Virus record (IMG/VR): IMGVR_UViG_3300025806_000055
Coordinates: 1 to 44,684 of that record
Length of the DNA stretch: 44,684 nt
Source: a virus
Reading direction: 5' to 3' (one strand)
The position numbers and the translations under genes were made by a program. Below, one piece after another: positions 1-7,032 of the stretch. The notes beneath the pieces were generated by a model, which was not told the origin of the DNA, did not search any database, and saw only the letters and a list, made by a program, of their open reading frames with translations. The stretch's first letter is position 1, and every line of letters starts with the position of its first letter.

Positions 1-142
1 TATAATGAGAATCGTTTTCTTCAAACGCTCTATAAGATATTACCCACTCAGGGTGTTTATCATTTAATACGTTTTGTATCGCTAAACTTTCGCCACCAAT
101 AAGAGGTACGATTGAACCATATGTTATGTCTTCTTTTTTCAT
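1..142 (-). CDS. Partial gene, possible DNA cytosine methyltransferase N-terminus
   Basis: Only the first 47 codons lie in the window and the gene runs off the left edge. The start ATG overlaps the TGA of the upstream nucleotidyltransferase gene in an ATGA junction, which supports this start and translational coupling. The readable protein begins MKKEDITYGSIVPLIGGESL and continues with HPEWVISYRAFEENDSHY. The pattern of a GS(I/V)(I/V)PLIGG opening followed by a PE(W/F)xxSY strand resembles, from memory, phage cytosine-C5 methyltransferase-like proteins, where this would be the SAM-binding loop. No catalytic motif is inside the window, so the assignment is tentative. Confidence 0.55.
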   Translation of the reverse strand, partial: MKKEDITYGSIVPLIGGESLAIQNVLNDKHPEWVISYRAFEENDSHY

Positions 143-1638
143 TTATTTTGTTTTAATGTTTTACTTACGTATTTTGATATTCTTTTTTGTCTATCAGAGT
201 CATCATAGTGTAATGGTATGCATGTTGCTAATAACAACAAGCCGCCGTCTACTATATCATTTATGGGAAGTTTATATTCTTTTAACTTCTCAATAAAAAC
301 TTTCTTTACAATTTTGTTTTGTTTAACATTTGCAACAATTGCCGAATAGCCATGATAAAGATCATGAGCCAATTTACACCAATCATAATAGTTATCACCA
401 AGCGTTGAGATTACTCCTCCGTAATTACCTCTTGGATCAATTAATTTAAATTGGTTTGTATAATGGTTGTAAAGAACATTTCCAAAATGTAAATCACCAT
501 GGTGAGTTTGAACAGGAATTGTATTGCGATGTATTTTTATTGCAATATCATTTAAAGTTTCGCGTTCTTTTTTGTCAAAGGTGGTTTGATCTAAACGTTC
601 TTCTGTTTTATCTATCCAGATCCTTTTAGAGAGCATACTAAAATCATCTTCTAAAACTCTGTTAAGTGGTTCTGAAAAGTATTTTAATTTAATACGAAAC
701 AGTTTATCAATAATAAAACTCCAATTAGATTCTGATAAGTTTTCATATAACATTAAGTCTGATAATAATGAGCCTGACTCATAAGACATTATTAAATCAT
801 TCTCATGCGGAATTACTCTAGGAACCAGCAATGACTGTTCGGCTGTTATATTTTTATACCATAACCGCTCTGAGTTAAGTGTATCAACAGAATGCTTGTC
901 ATGATAGTCTGGAGATTTAGTAACGGTTCCAAGTTCGTCGTTAAATGATATGTTATTAAAAGCTCGGCTTTTTAGCCTCAATAGTTTTCCACAAGTTTCA
1001 TGATATACACTAAGAGTTCCAATATCATACCATTCATCAGTAAGAACTCTTTGAAAACGTTTTATATGTTTATCTGTATAGTTTTCTAAAGCGTCTGAAA
1101 TATCATATGAGTTAACAGATTGAAACGAATACTTTGCTTGTTCGCCATCTGAAAAAGAATACAAACCAACAAGAGCTACGCTATCATTAACGGTTTGATC
1201 TGGCTTATTATAATAATCAGAGCCATCCCACATACACCATGATGAATGGTTGTCAACCTGTTTACATAAAAGAAAATCTTCGCCAAGTGGTAAATTATCT
1301 TCAAGAATAATTGCATCGCCTAACCATACGACAGTTGGGAGATCGTTTTCAATTTTAGTAAAACCTAAAGCAATAGCTGGACGAGGTCCATTCAGGTTTT
1401 CTTGTTTAATGAAAGAAACCTCTGGATGTTTAAGAGAGCAATATTCACGAACATCATCAAACTTTCCATCAACAATAACAATCTCTTGAACATCTCCGAG
1501 TTTATTAGCTTGTTCAATAATATAATCAAGGCAGGGTTTACCATTAACCCTAACCATAATTTTAGAAGTATTATTAGACAGTGGTTTTAGCCTAGTGGCT
1601 TCTCCAGCTGCAGGTATTATTAAATTAATTTTATTCAT
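139..1638 (-). CDS. Bifunctional sugar/choline-type nucleotidyltransferase-kinase
   Basis: The N-terminal half opens with IPAAGEATRLKPLSNNTSK, the G-x-x-TRLxPL signature of nucleotidyltransferases that join an NTP to a phosphorylated substrate, and has a WLGDAII strand where the metal-binding Asp normally sits. The C-terminal half carries HGDLHFGNVLYN and LIDPRGNYGG, the catalytic and Mg-binding motifs of the aminoglycoside phosphotransferase/choline kinase fold. One chain could therefore phosphorylate and then activate a small molecule, as separate LicA and LicC proteins do for choline, but the substrate is not visible. I chose the ATG at 1638, overlapping the HAD gene by 8 nt, because the longer frame starts only at a TTG (1656) and the fold begins right after MNKINLIIPAAG. 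Confidence 0.75.
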   Translation of the reverse strand: MNKINLIIPAAGEATRLKPLSNNTSKIMVRVNGKPCLDYIIEQANKLGDVQEIVIVDGKFDDVREYCSLKHPEVSFIKQENLNGPRPAIALGFTKIENDLPTVVWLGDAIILEDNLPLGEDFLLCKQVDNHSSWCMWDGSDYYNKPDQTVNDSVALVGLYSFSDGEQAKYSFQSVNSYDISDALENYTDKHIKRFQRVLTDEWYDIGTLSVYHETCGKLLRLKSRAFNNISFNDELGTVTKSPDYHDKHSVDTLNSERLWYKNITAEQSLLVPRVIPHENDLIMSYESGSLLSDLMLYENLSESNWSFIIDKLFRIKLKYFSEPLNRVLEDDFSMLSKRIWIDKTEERLDQTTFDKKERETLNDIAIKIHRNTIPVQTHHGDLHFGNVLYNHYTNQFKLIDPRGNYGGVISTLGDNYYDWCKLAHDLYHGYSAIVANVKQNKIVKKVFIEKLKEYKLPINDIVDGGLLLLATCIPLHYDDSDRQKRISKYVSKTLKQNK

Positions 1639-1993
1639 TATAGTTCCATTTTTCAAAATGATCTAGCGTCATAGCTTTATCATCTACATAGTATGTATTG
1701 GCATAAGGTTTTCCAAAATGTAATTCATCGTAAGGTACTTCATGTTGGTCTAACCAATCAATAGTTATTTTTCCAATGTCTGCAACGATCGCGCTAACGT
1801 TACCGTTATGAGTTGCCATTCGTCGAGCAGAAGAAATAATAATATGCCAGCCATCTTTTTTCATAGCTTGCATCTTGTCAATAATAGATTGATTTGGTTT
1901 AGCCAAACCATACTTTTTATAGCTGTCGCTTTGGTCATGATTAGGATAACAAATAGTGTCATCTAAATCAAATACAATCGATTTTAATTTCAT
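1631..1993 (-). CDS. Small HAD-superfamily phosphatase
   Basis: A 120-residue protein beginning MKLKSIVFDLDDTICYPNHD. DLDDT is HAD motif I, with the nucleophile Asp at residue 9 and the general acid Asp two residues later. SSARR after a hydrophobic strand fits motif II, and YYVDDKAMT near the end fits motif IV, the Mg-binding acidic pair. The length matches capless HADs of the capsule-biosynthesis type. It overlaps the upstream glycosyltransferase by 26 nt and the downstream nucleotidyltransferase-kinase by 8 nt, so the three are probably translated together and act in one sugar or phospho-ligand pathway. The substrate is not predictable. Confidence 0.8.
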   Translation of the reverse strand: MKLKSIVFDLDDTICYPNHDQSDSYKKYGLAKPNQSIIDKMQAMKKDGWHIIISSARRMATHNGNVSAIVADIGKITIDWLDQHEVPYDELHFGKPYANTYYVDDKAMTLDHFEKWNYNE

Positions 1994-3245
1994 ATAGTCC
2001 GTTTATTAATAAGTTGTTCATATAAGATCCGTCGTAATACTCTTCTTTGAGCATTTCATCTAACCGATCGCGAAGTTCAGCATAAGCCTTAGGGTTTTCC
2101 TCAAGGAATTTAATTTTATTAAAAAGATCTTTTGAATCTTTTACTCTAATAAAGTCAGGAACGTCTAAATGTTTCTGATCATCGTATGTAGGGTGTAAGA
2201 ATGGTATAATTCCATAATGAGCCATTTCCCAAAACTTTGCGGTAACCCATCCTTTTTTAATTGGGATACAAAATGTGTATTTAACTCTTGGCAACATCTG
2301 CATTAGGTCGTTGAACTTTTTAGGTCCTTTAAACCTATGATCATCACCAACCGTTTTAGGATTCCATTGGCCGTAAATATTTACATCTTGAACATGCTCA
2401 AGAATATATTTTTTCAAATCAGGATAGCGCGATGGTTTGCCTTCATTACAAACAATCATAAAGTTAATATCTTTTTCAGTTGTCTTTTCTTCAGCTTCGC
2501 CAAAGAAACTATCTAATGTGGTTGGTGCTTCTTGAATTGATTTACCTTTCTCTTTACCAATTAGAAATGTGGTTTCAATACCTTTATATAGTTGATCTAT
2601 TTCAGTCTGTTCCCTAACAGAGCTATCATATTCAAGACTATTAAGATGCAAACATTTTCTATTATATTGAGAGTATATCTTCCTAGGAGGATTCATTAAA
2701 TCTCTCATCTTCCCAGGATAAAGGCGAGGATCGTTTAATAACATAAGCCATGGTACTTCTTTATACTTATTAAGATAATGAATTGTTGGTCCTGCGTACT
2801 TTCGTTGAACATCAAGTGGCTTTGCTAATTGAGTATGATCAGTTTGTTTACGAGCCCAACCCCCAACATTAGTAGTTGAAACTTGACCGCACATAAAAAC
2901 ACCAGCATCAATTTCAAATTTTGGATTTGGAATAATAATATTTTCCATAAACTCTTGCCTATCATTTGAAGGATGCTGAGCTTTAGATCTATCCCATTGA
3001 TTTTTTCGCCATTCGGAAAACCCAGAGAAAGCATATATGAAATTACCATGAACATTAATTCGTTCTTGCTCGGCAATAGATAACCTGTCAAAGTCACTAG
3101 CACCAAGCATAACAAAAGTATGCTCAGGGTTTTGTGTTATTAGGTGTTCATATAAAATAGGAGCTTCATTGTCACCGCCAACGGCGCCCCAATTTTTACT
3201 ATTGAATAATACAGACTTACCGATCTTACCGATACCAATTCTCAT
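1968..3245 (-). CDS. Putative GT-B type glycosyltransferase
   Basis: A 425-residue protein. The N-terminus (MRIGIGKIGKSVLFNSKNWG, then GGDNEAPILYEHL) looks like a Rossmann strand-loop-helix. The C-terminal third (KYTFCIPIKKGWVTAKFWEMAHYGIIPFLHPTYD followed by DLFNKIKFLEENPKAYAELRDRL) matches the donor-binding end of GT-B or exostosin-like glycosyltransferases, where an E-x-x-x-x-G-x-x-P motif binds the nucleotide sugar. Its neighbours are a HAD phosphatase and a nucleotidyltransferase, so it may use the activated product they make. Targets could be cell-surface glycan, virion protein or hydroxymethylated DNA. No signal peptide or membrane helix is seen. The family call rests on motif pattern only. 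Confidence 0.5.
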   Translation of the reverse strand: MRIGIGKIGKSVLFNSKNWGAVGGDNEAPILYEHLITQNPEHTFVMLGASDFDRLSIAEQERINVHGNFIYAFSGFSEWRKNQWDRSKAQHPSNDRQEFMENIIIPNPKFEIDAGVFMCGQVSTTNVGGWARKQTDHTQLAKPLDVQRKYAGPTIHYLNKYKEVPWLMLLNDPRLYPGKMRDLMNPPRKIYSQYNRKCLHLNSLEYDSSVREQTEIDQLYKGIETTFLIGKEKGKSIQEAPTTLDSFFGEAEEKTTEKDINFMIVCNEGKPSRYPDLKKYILEHVQDVNIYGQWNPKTVGDDHRFKGPKKFNDLMQMLPRVKYTFCIPIKKGWVTAKFWEMAHYGIIPFLHPTYDDQKHLDVPDFIRVKDSKDLFNKIKFLEENPKAYAELRDRLDEMLKEEYYDGSYMNNLLINGLYEIKIDCI

Positions 3246-3252
3246 AATATAT

Positions 3253-3600
3253 CTATTTGTTTTCGTTTCGATTTAAAAAATCTTTATTAACATCTTGGCC
3301 ATCTATACCATGTCTCATATAAGCTACTAGGAATGATGCATAGTTAATAAGATCTTTACCAGAATCTTCAAGAGATTCAAAGTTTGGCTCATATCCAGTA
3401 TCAGATTCCATAGCTTCTAGAACCGAATACATTCTAAGAGTTTTGGCGTAAATAATATCTAAGATAGATGCGATGCCTCGTGGATAATAATCAGCTTGTT
3501 TAATTCGGCTGTTAGGATTTTGATAATCTCTTGATTTAGCAGTTTGTAATTCGGCACACTCTCGTAATACCTTAATACTTTCTTTAGCTTCCTTATTCAT
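3253..3600 (-). CDS. Nmad1/DUF1599-like nucleotide-modification-associated protein
   Basis: A 115-residue, mostly helical protein. AKSRDYQNPNSRIKQADYYPRGIASILDIIYAKTLRM and LEDSGKDLINYASFLVAYM follow the pattern of DUF1599 (Nmad1) proteins: a KxxDYxN motif, a helix with a DK/AK-R pair, then an acidic D-L-x-N-Y helix. Nmad1 members are all-alpha proteins linked by context to phage base modification and related to NTP pyrophosphatases. That fits a neighbourhood with gp42, a possible methyltransferase and a glycosyltransferase. A consensus early promoter ends 7 nt before the ATG, so its mRNA is probably leaderless. Confidence 0.55.
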   Translation of the reverse strand: MNKEAKESIKVLRECAELQTAKSRDYQNPNSRIKQADYYPRGIASILDIIYAKTLRMYSVLEAMESDTGYEPNFESLEDSGKDLINYASFLVAYMRHGIDGQDVNKDFLNRNENK

Positions 3601-3607
3601 ATGATTA

Positions 3608-3636
3608 ATTATATCACATTTTATAGGGAATGTAAA
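3608..3636 (-). promoter_or_regulatory. Early promoter, TTTACA-17-TATAAT
   Basis: On the minus strand TTTACA (3631-3636) and TATAAT (3608-3613) are separated by exactly 17 nt. The -10 box ends 7 nt before the ATG at 3600, so transcription would start at or next to the start codon. Confidence 0.85.
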
Positions 3637-3654
3637 TCTTTTTATTTAGTTATT

Positions 3655-4404
3655 TTACGGCTCATCTTCAAGATAATCGCAAAATGTTTCAATCTCAAAT
3701 TGCTCATCTTGTGTCGGATTATTATCCATAAGAGACATAAGCTTTGCTAACTTAACGACCCAAGCTAAATTATTTTCTTTTAATCTGTTAACATACTGTT
3801 GATATGTTTCAAAATAACCAATTTCAATTTCTTCAATAGCATTAAGCATTCTTTTAGTTACCCAAGATTGCTCTAATAAAAATTCACTTGTGTAAGAAGT
3901 GGTTGAAATAACGTCGTGTAACCATGCAACAATAATTGCTTCAGCGGTGTTGCTATTACTATTAGATTTAATTATGTTAACAACATCTTCAATATGATGA
4001 ATGTAAGGGTTTCCATTATGGCGAGTTTGACCAATATGGGCGCGGCGAGCTAGCTCTTCCGCTTCTCTGCATATTCTTTCAGAGTATGATTCTTCTTTAT
4101 ATCTAGGCGAAATGCTTACATCTAAATTTAAGTTATTCAGCATTTCCAAAATTTCATTTTCTGCTAATGTTAAATTTTCAGAGTCATCGCTATGTTTTTT
4201 GATATCTTTTTTTATATGTTTATTAACATTAGAAGATGCTTCCCCATTTTTAATTTTTTCATTAATTTTTTTGATTCTTGTTTTAAAAGAATACCATTCA
4301 TCAAATGATAAATTGTTTTTTTCCACATCTCTGGTTTTATATTCTAAGAAAGCATCAAGCGCGTCATTCCAATCGTCATATCCTAGTTTTTTAATACTGT
4401 ACAT
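3655..4404 (-). CDS. SpoT/RelA-like HD domain protein
   Basis: A 249-residue protein. The first 100 residues are lysine-rich and unrecognised. Residues 115-229 look like the HD hydrolase domain of RelA/SpoT and Mesh1 proteins: RRAHIGQTRHNGNPYIHHIEDV then AIIVAWLHDVI, giving His123, His136/137 and the HD pair at 163-164. Family members remove the 3'-pyrophosphate of ppGpp, so this protein could lower host alarmone levels. However, the usual KLADxxxN motif reads KLAKLMSLMDN (218-228), where the expected Asp is Lys unless Asp227 substitutes. Activity is therefore uncertain. It lies 16 nt after gp42 in the same operon. Confidence 0.65.
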   Translation of the reverse strand: MYSIKKLGYDDWNDALDAFLEYKTRDVEKNNLSFDEWYSFKTRIKKINEKIKNGEASSNVNKHIKKDIKKHSDDSENLTLAENEILEMLNNLNLDVSISPRYKEESYSERICREAEELARRAHIGQTRHNGNPYIHHIEDVVNIIKSNSNSNTAEAIIVAWLHDVISTTSYTSEFLLEQSWVTKRMLNAIEEIEIGYFETYQQYVNRLKENNLAWVVKLAKLMSLMDNNPTQDEQFEIETFCDYLEDEP

Positions 4405-4420
4405 ATTGGGTGGTGGGTTT

Positions 4421-5119
4421 TTAGAGGTTGTTATTATATTGTTTTTTAGTAATCTCGTGTTCTCCTGTTTTTAAATAATGGTCTAGTAGGTAGAATTGAT
4501 TTTCATATACGTGTAAGCTACCAGCATTCCAATGAATGTTACCTTCTTTGCAATTTAGGTCTTTTGCTAACTTGTTAAGAACATATTTCTGCCAAGCGTA
4601 ATCGTTTCTATAACCGGCCCAAGCATCGTTTGATCTCATTTGGACAATTGCAGACAATTTGTTTTTACGAATAACATATTGAACAGTATTTGTACAAACA
4701 AAATCTGTCATACCTTTCCTTTTAAATTGAGTATGCATTTTAGGATTTGTATAAATCATTATTGCTCTGCGCGAGTTAGGATCCTTCTTAAGAGTTTCTA
4801 ATACATTCTTGTATTGGTAATAGTTATCTTTGTGATTTATTAGATATCCATAATTTGAATTTATCTCTCCTTTTGGCGATGAAACAATTTCCCAGATCTT
4901 TGGAACCTTACCTTTAATATCATTTACATTACGAGACATACTTCTATACCACATTAATTCTCGATCAATATAATCTTCATTGGCCAAACCAAATATAGAA
5001 TCAGTATTTGCTATGAAAGATGCTCCAATAATTTCAACAGTTAATTGTTTATTAACTATGACATATTCTTTATTTTTATGGAGATTTGCTAAGGTGTCTC
5101 TTACGGATTTAATGTTCAT
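4421..5119 (-). CDS. 42: dCMP hydroxymethylase (gp42-like)
   Basis: This 232-residue protein aligns along its length with T4 gp42: IIGASF, RELMWYRSMS, GEINSNYG, PNSRRAIMIYT, FVCTNTVQY and RSNDAWAGYRNDYAWQKYVL. The nucleophile is Cys142, equivalent to T4 Cys148. Asp173 in RNDYAW is equivalent to T4 Asp179, which replaces the Asn of thymidylate synthase and selects dCMP over dUMP. The family makes hydroxymethyl-dCMP from dCMP and methylene-tetrahydrofolate. It implies that this phage puts hydroxymethylcytosine in its DNA, or did so in the past. A kinase like T4 gp1 and a dCTPase would also be needed; neither is certain here. A perfect early promoter lies upstream. Confidence 0.93.
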   Translation of the reverse strand: MNIKSVRDTLANLHKNKEYVIVNKQLTVEIIGASFIANTDSIFGLANEDYIDRELMWYRSMSRNVNDIKGKVPKIWEIVSSPKGEINSNYGYLINHKDNYYQYKNVLETLKKDPNSRRAIMIYTNPKMHTQFKRKGMTDFVCTNTVQYVIRKNKLSAIVQMRSNDAWAGYRNDYAWQKYVLNKLAKDLNCKEGNIHWNAGSLHVYENQFYLLDHYLKTGEHEITKKQYNNNL

Positions 5120-5151
5120 ATTGTAATGTTAGTATAATTATGTATAAAGAT

Positions 5152-5180
5152 ATTATACCATATTTTACCAAGTTTGTAAA
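5152..5180 (-). promoter_or_regulatory. Early promoter for gene 42, TTTACA-17-TATAAT
   Basis: TTTACA at 5175-5180 and TATAAT at 5152-5157 on the minus strand, 17-nt spacer. It lies immediately downstream of a terminator hairpin and predicts a leader of about 25 nt before the ATG at 5119. Confidence 0.85.
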
Positions 5181-5186
5181 TAACAA

Positions 5187-5219
5187 ATATGGCTTCTAGA
5201 AAAATACTAGAAGCCATAT
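5187..5219 (-). terminator. Perfect 13-bp hairpin terminator
   Basis: Arms ATATGGCTTCTAG (5187-5199) and CTAGAAGCCATAT (5207-5219) are exact complements around a 7-nt loop. On the minus strand a T-rich stretch (TTGTTATTTAC) follows. It closes the unit ending at 5245 and abuts the -35 box of the gene 42 promoter. Confidence 0.75.
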
Positions 5220-5244
5220 CATGGTTTAATTATTTACGTGAATA

Positions 5245-5478
5245 TTAATAACGTCCTTTAAATTTATTTTTAAACTGGCTACCCCATTCGCCTTTTAATT
5301 TCTTAATCTGGCCCGGAGTTAGTTTTTTAGGGCCTGACGCTTTAGCTGGTGCTTTAGCTGGTGCTTCTTTAGGTGGTTGAGCATCTTCTGCAAAGGCTTC
5401 ATTAATATCAGGAGTGCTTGGATCATCTCCAACAAACTGGCCTTCTTCGTCACGAGCTCTTTTGTTTTTCTTTTTCAT
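5245..5478 (-). CDS. Small conserved marine-phage protein, unknown function
   Basis: A 77-residue, highly charged protein. An N-terminal KKKNKRARDEEGQFVGDDP segment is followed by an Ala/Pro-rich linker (KEAPAKAPAKASGPKK) and a basic C-terminus ending KNKFKGRY. The RARDExGxFxxDDPSTPDxNEA pattern recurs, from memory, in uncharacterised proteins of marine T4-like phages. The low-complexity composition suggests a disordered protein. A TATAAATA box ends 7 nt before the ATG, which points to late expression, and a strong terminator follows the gene, so it can be a single-gene late unit. Confidence 0.7.
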   Translation of the reverse strand: MKKKNKRARDEEGQFVGDDPSTPDINEAFAEDAQPPKEAPAKAPAKASGPKKLTPGQIKKLKGEWGSQFKNKFKGRY

Positions 5479-5485
5479 ATAAATT

Positions 5486-5493
5486 TATTTATA
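5486..5493 (-). promoter_or_regulatory. Late promoter TATAAATA
   Basis: Exact T4-type late box on the minus strand, 7 nt upstream of the ATG at 5478. Confidence 0.6.
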
Positions 5494-5505
5494 ATGTTTA
5501 GAGTT

Positions 5506-5838
5506 TTATTTCTTGTTTCGTATTGCTTTTGTTTTTGTTAATATACGAACGGCGCCGTAAAATACATATGCCATTAATATCCAAAAATCGTTGCGGCCTG
5601 CTTGTTCTTTAGCGTTTTTAAGGAACATGCGATCGGCTTCTTTATAATCAATAACACCTGAAACATGTTGAATATCATGTAGCATACAACTGCTATTGAA
5701 TCGTTTACTAAGAATCTTACGCAAACCTTTTGGCCATTTATATAAACCACAATAATACTCATAGTCAGCTGGAAGTTTTACACCAGTATCCTTTTGTATT
5801 TTATTAAACTGGCGTTTCAGTTTGGTTTCAATCTTCAT
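5506..5838 (-). CDS. Small phospholipase A2-like protein
   Basis: A 110-residue protein. SSCMLHDIQHVSGVIDYKEADRMFLKNA (49-76) has the pattern of the secreted PLA2 active-site helices: a Cys followed by a His-Asp pair (54-55) and, on the next helix, an Ala-Asp-Arg-x-Phe (68-72) carrying the second Asp. The C-terminal WILMAYVFYGAVRIL is hydrophobic enough to touch or insert in a membrane. No signal peptide is seen. PLA2 folds hydrolyse phospholipid acyl esters; parvovirus capsids use one to breach membranes. Here the calcium loop is not clear, so the call rests on motif resemblance. An unknown phage protein is the alternative. Confidence 0.45.
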   Translation of the reverse strand: MKIETKLKRQFNKIQKDTGVKLPADYEYYCGLYKWPKGLRKILSKRFNSSCMLHDIQHVSGVIDYKEADRMFLKNAKEQAGRNDFWILMAYVFYGAVRILTKTKAIRNKK

Positions 5839-5853
5839 AATATTATTTATTAA

Positions 5854-6792
5854 TTACGCATTTTGAAGTGCAAAGGTTAATGCGCGTTCTGCTTCAATAT
5901 CTAATGGCCTATTTTTATACCAGCATCCAGTATCCATATCAATATCTTTAGCAAGCTTTACAATTTCATTAACAGTAATTGGGTATCCTTTATGTATTGC
6001 GGATCCGGCAATACTAACCATAATTGAATATAATTTAGAATACCAACCAGTTTCTGAAATAACACGATATTCATTTACTAATTGTTTATTTACAAATGGG
6101 CAATCTCTATATGAAGACCAAGTAATAGATGTGTTGTTAAGTTGATTAGATTTATACTTCATCAGCTTAATTTTCATTTCTTCACTTAGTTTACTTCTAA
6201 ATGAATTTTCTTGAGGTACTATAAACGGATGCTTTTTCATTATTAAATCAACATCTAAAAAGTCGGCGTCATCGTTACAATGAATGAATGAATAAGCACC
6301 TGGATATTGTGCTGGGACGTAATACATCCTTGATAGATCCTTCGTTTGTGGATCACCTAATGAATTAAACTCTTTATTCAGAGCAAACCATAAATGCTTT
6401 ATATCATCCTTTTCTATAGTCTTTGTGAATGGTATAATAACTCTGAACTTTGGCTTTTCTTTTGTCGAGCTTGCGCTATTATAAACAACACATTTGATAT
6501 CTTTAAAAACAACCAACGCTTGTTCGAAATTACACTCATAATCGTCAACGTCAATTGCAGCCCAACCACCCCAACATAAAACATTTACATTTCTTCGCTT
6601 TTCATCTTTATCATATACTGCTGGGCTGATAAGAGGTGAACCATCTTTTCTTTCGTCTTTCTTTGGTTTATAACCATCTTCTTTACTAAGGTTTAAAAGA
6701 AGTTCTTTAAACTCATCCCAACCGTCAAAGGACATCTTACGATGAGTCGAATTATCAAAGATTGATTTAAATATAGTTAATGAATATTTCAT
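5854..6792 (-). CDS. Primase-fold (AEP-like) protein, function unproven
   Basis: A 312-residue protein. GGWAAIDVDDYE (75-86) gives a D-x-D-D metal site, and NSASSTKEKPKFRVIIPFTK (105-124) gives the S-x-S and basic strand seen in archaeo-eukaryotic primase (Prim-Pol/VirE-N-like) domains; DPQTKDLSRMYYVPAQYPG follows where such families have a third acidic motif. Members often sit N-terminal to helicases and act in replication. There is no helicase part here. It starts in an ATGA overlap with the Imm-like gene and belongs to the same early unit. Whether it synthesises primers cannot be told from sequence. Confidence 0.45.
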   Translation of the reverse strand: MKYSLTIFKSIFDNSTHRKMSFDGWDEFKELLLNLSKEDGYKPKKDERKDGSPLISPAVYDKDEKRRNVNVLCWGGWAAIDVDDYECNFEQALVVFKDIKCVVYNSASSTKEKPKFRVIIPFTKTIEKDDIKHLWFALNKEFNSLGDPQTKDLSRMYYVPAQYPGAYSFIHCNDDADFLDVDLIMKKHPFIVPQENSFRSKLSEEMKIKLMKYKSNQLNNTSITWSSYRDCPFVNKQLVNEYRVISETGWYSKLYSIMVSIAGSAIHKGYPITVNEIVKLAKDIDMDTGCWYKNRPLDIEAERALTFALQNA

Positions 6793-6992
6793 ACTTTATT
6801 TTCTGCTCTAAACTCTTTAAGTATAGCAAAGATTAATAGAGCGGCCCATCCCACAACCGTAACGCCAAAGAATAGGTTAGCTATAAAAATAGGAAGAGCG
6901 TATTTATGTTTATTTACGACCGCCACAAAAGTGGGTATTAAGTAGCAAAGTGCTGCTACTATTAAAAGCATGATGAATAGAAGTAAATCCAT
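6789..6992 (-). CDS. imm: Superinfection immunity (Imm-like) membrane protein
   Basis: A 67-residue protein with two membrane helices (about residues 3-25 and 32-59) and a short charged tail. LCYLIPTFVAVVNKHKYALPIFIANLFFGVTVVGWAALLIFAI follows the superinfection-immunity family pattern: a LPT motif, a basic loop, then N-x-x-x-G-x-T-x-x-GW. T4 Imm (83 residues) sits in the inner membrane and blocks DNA entry from related phages that adsorb later. A consensus early promoter with its -10 box 7 nt before the ATG puts it first in an early unit, as expected for an exclusion protein. Confidence 0.8.
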   Translation of the reverse strand: MDLLLFIMLLIVAALCYLIPTFVAVVNKHKYALPIFIANLFFGVTVVGWAALLIFAILKEFRAENKV

Positions 6993-6999
6993 AATTAAT

Positions 7000-7028
7000 A
7001 TTATATACTATATTTACTAAAATGTAAA
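7000..7028 (-). promoter_or_regulatory. Early promoter for imm-like gene
   Basis: TTTACA 7023-7028, TATAAT 7000-7005, 17-nt spacer, minus strand. The box ends 7 nt before the ATG at 6992, so a leaderless mRNA is predicted. Confidence 0.85.
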
Positions 7029-7032
7029 TCTT

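Noticed and set aside
1639-1656. TTG start for the nucleotidyltransferase-kinase
   Set aside because: It adds six residues that are not part of the fold, and a good ATG with a short overlap is available at 1638.
4421-5119. Thymidylate synthase as the identity of this gene
   Set aside because: The Asp at the dUMP/dCMP-selecting position (Asp173, RNDYAW) and full-length match to T4 gp42 favour dCMP hydroxymethylase.
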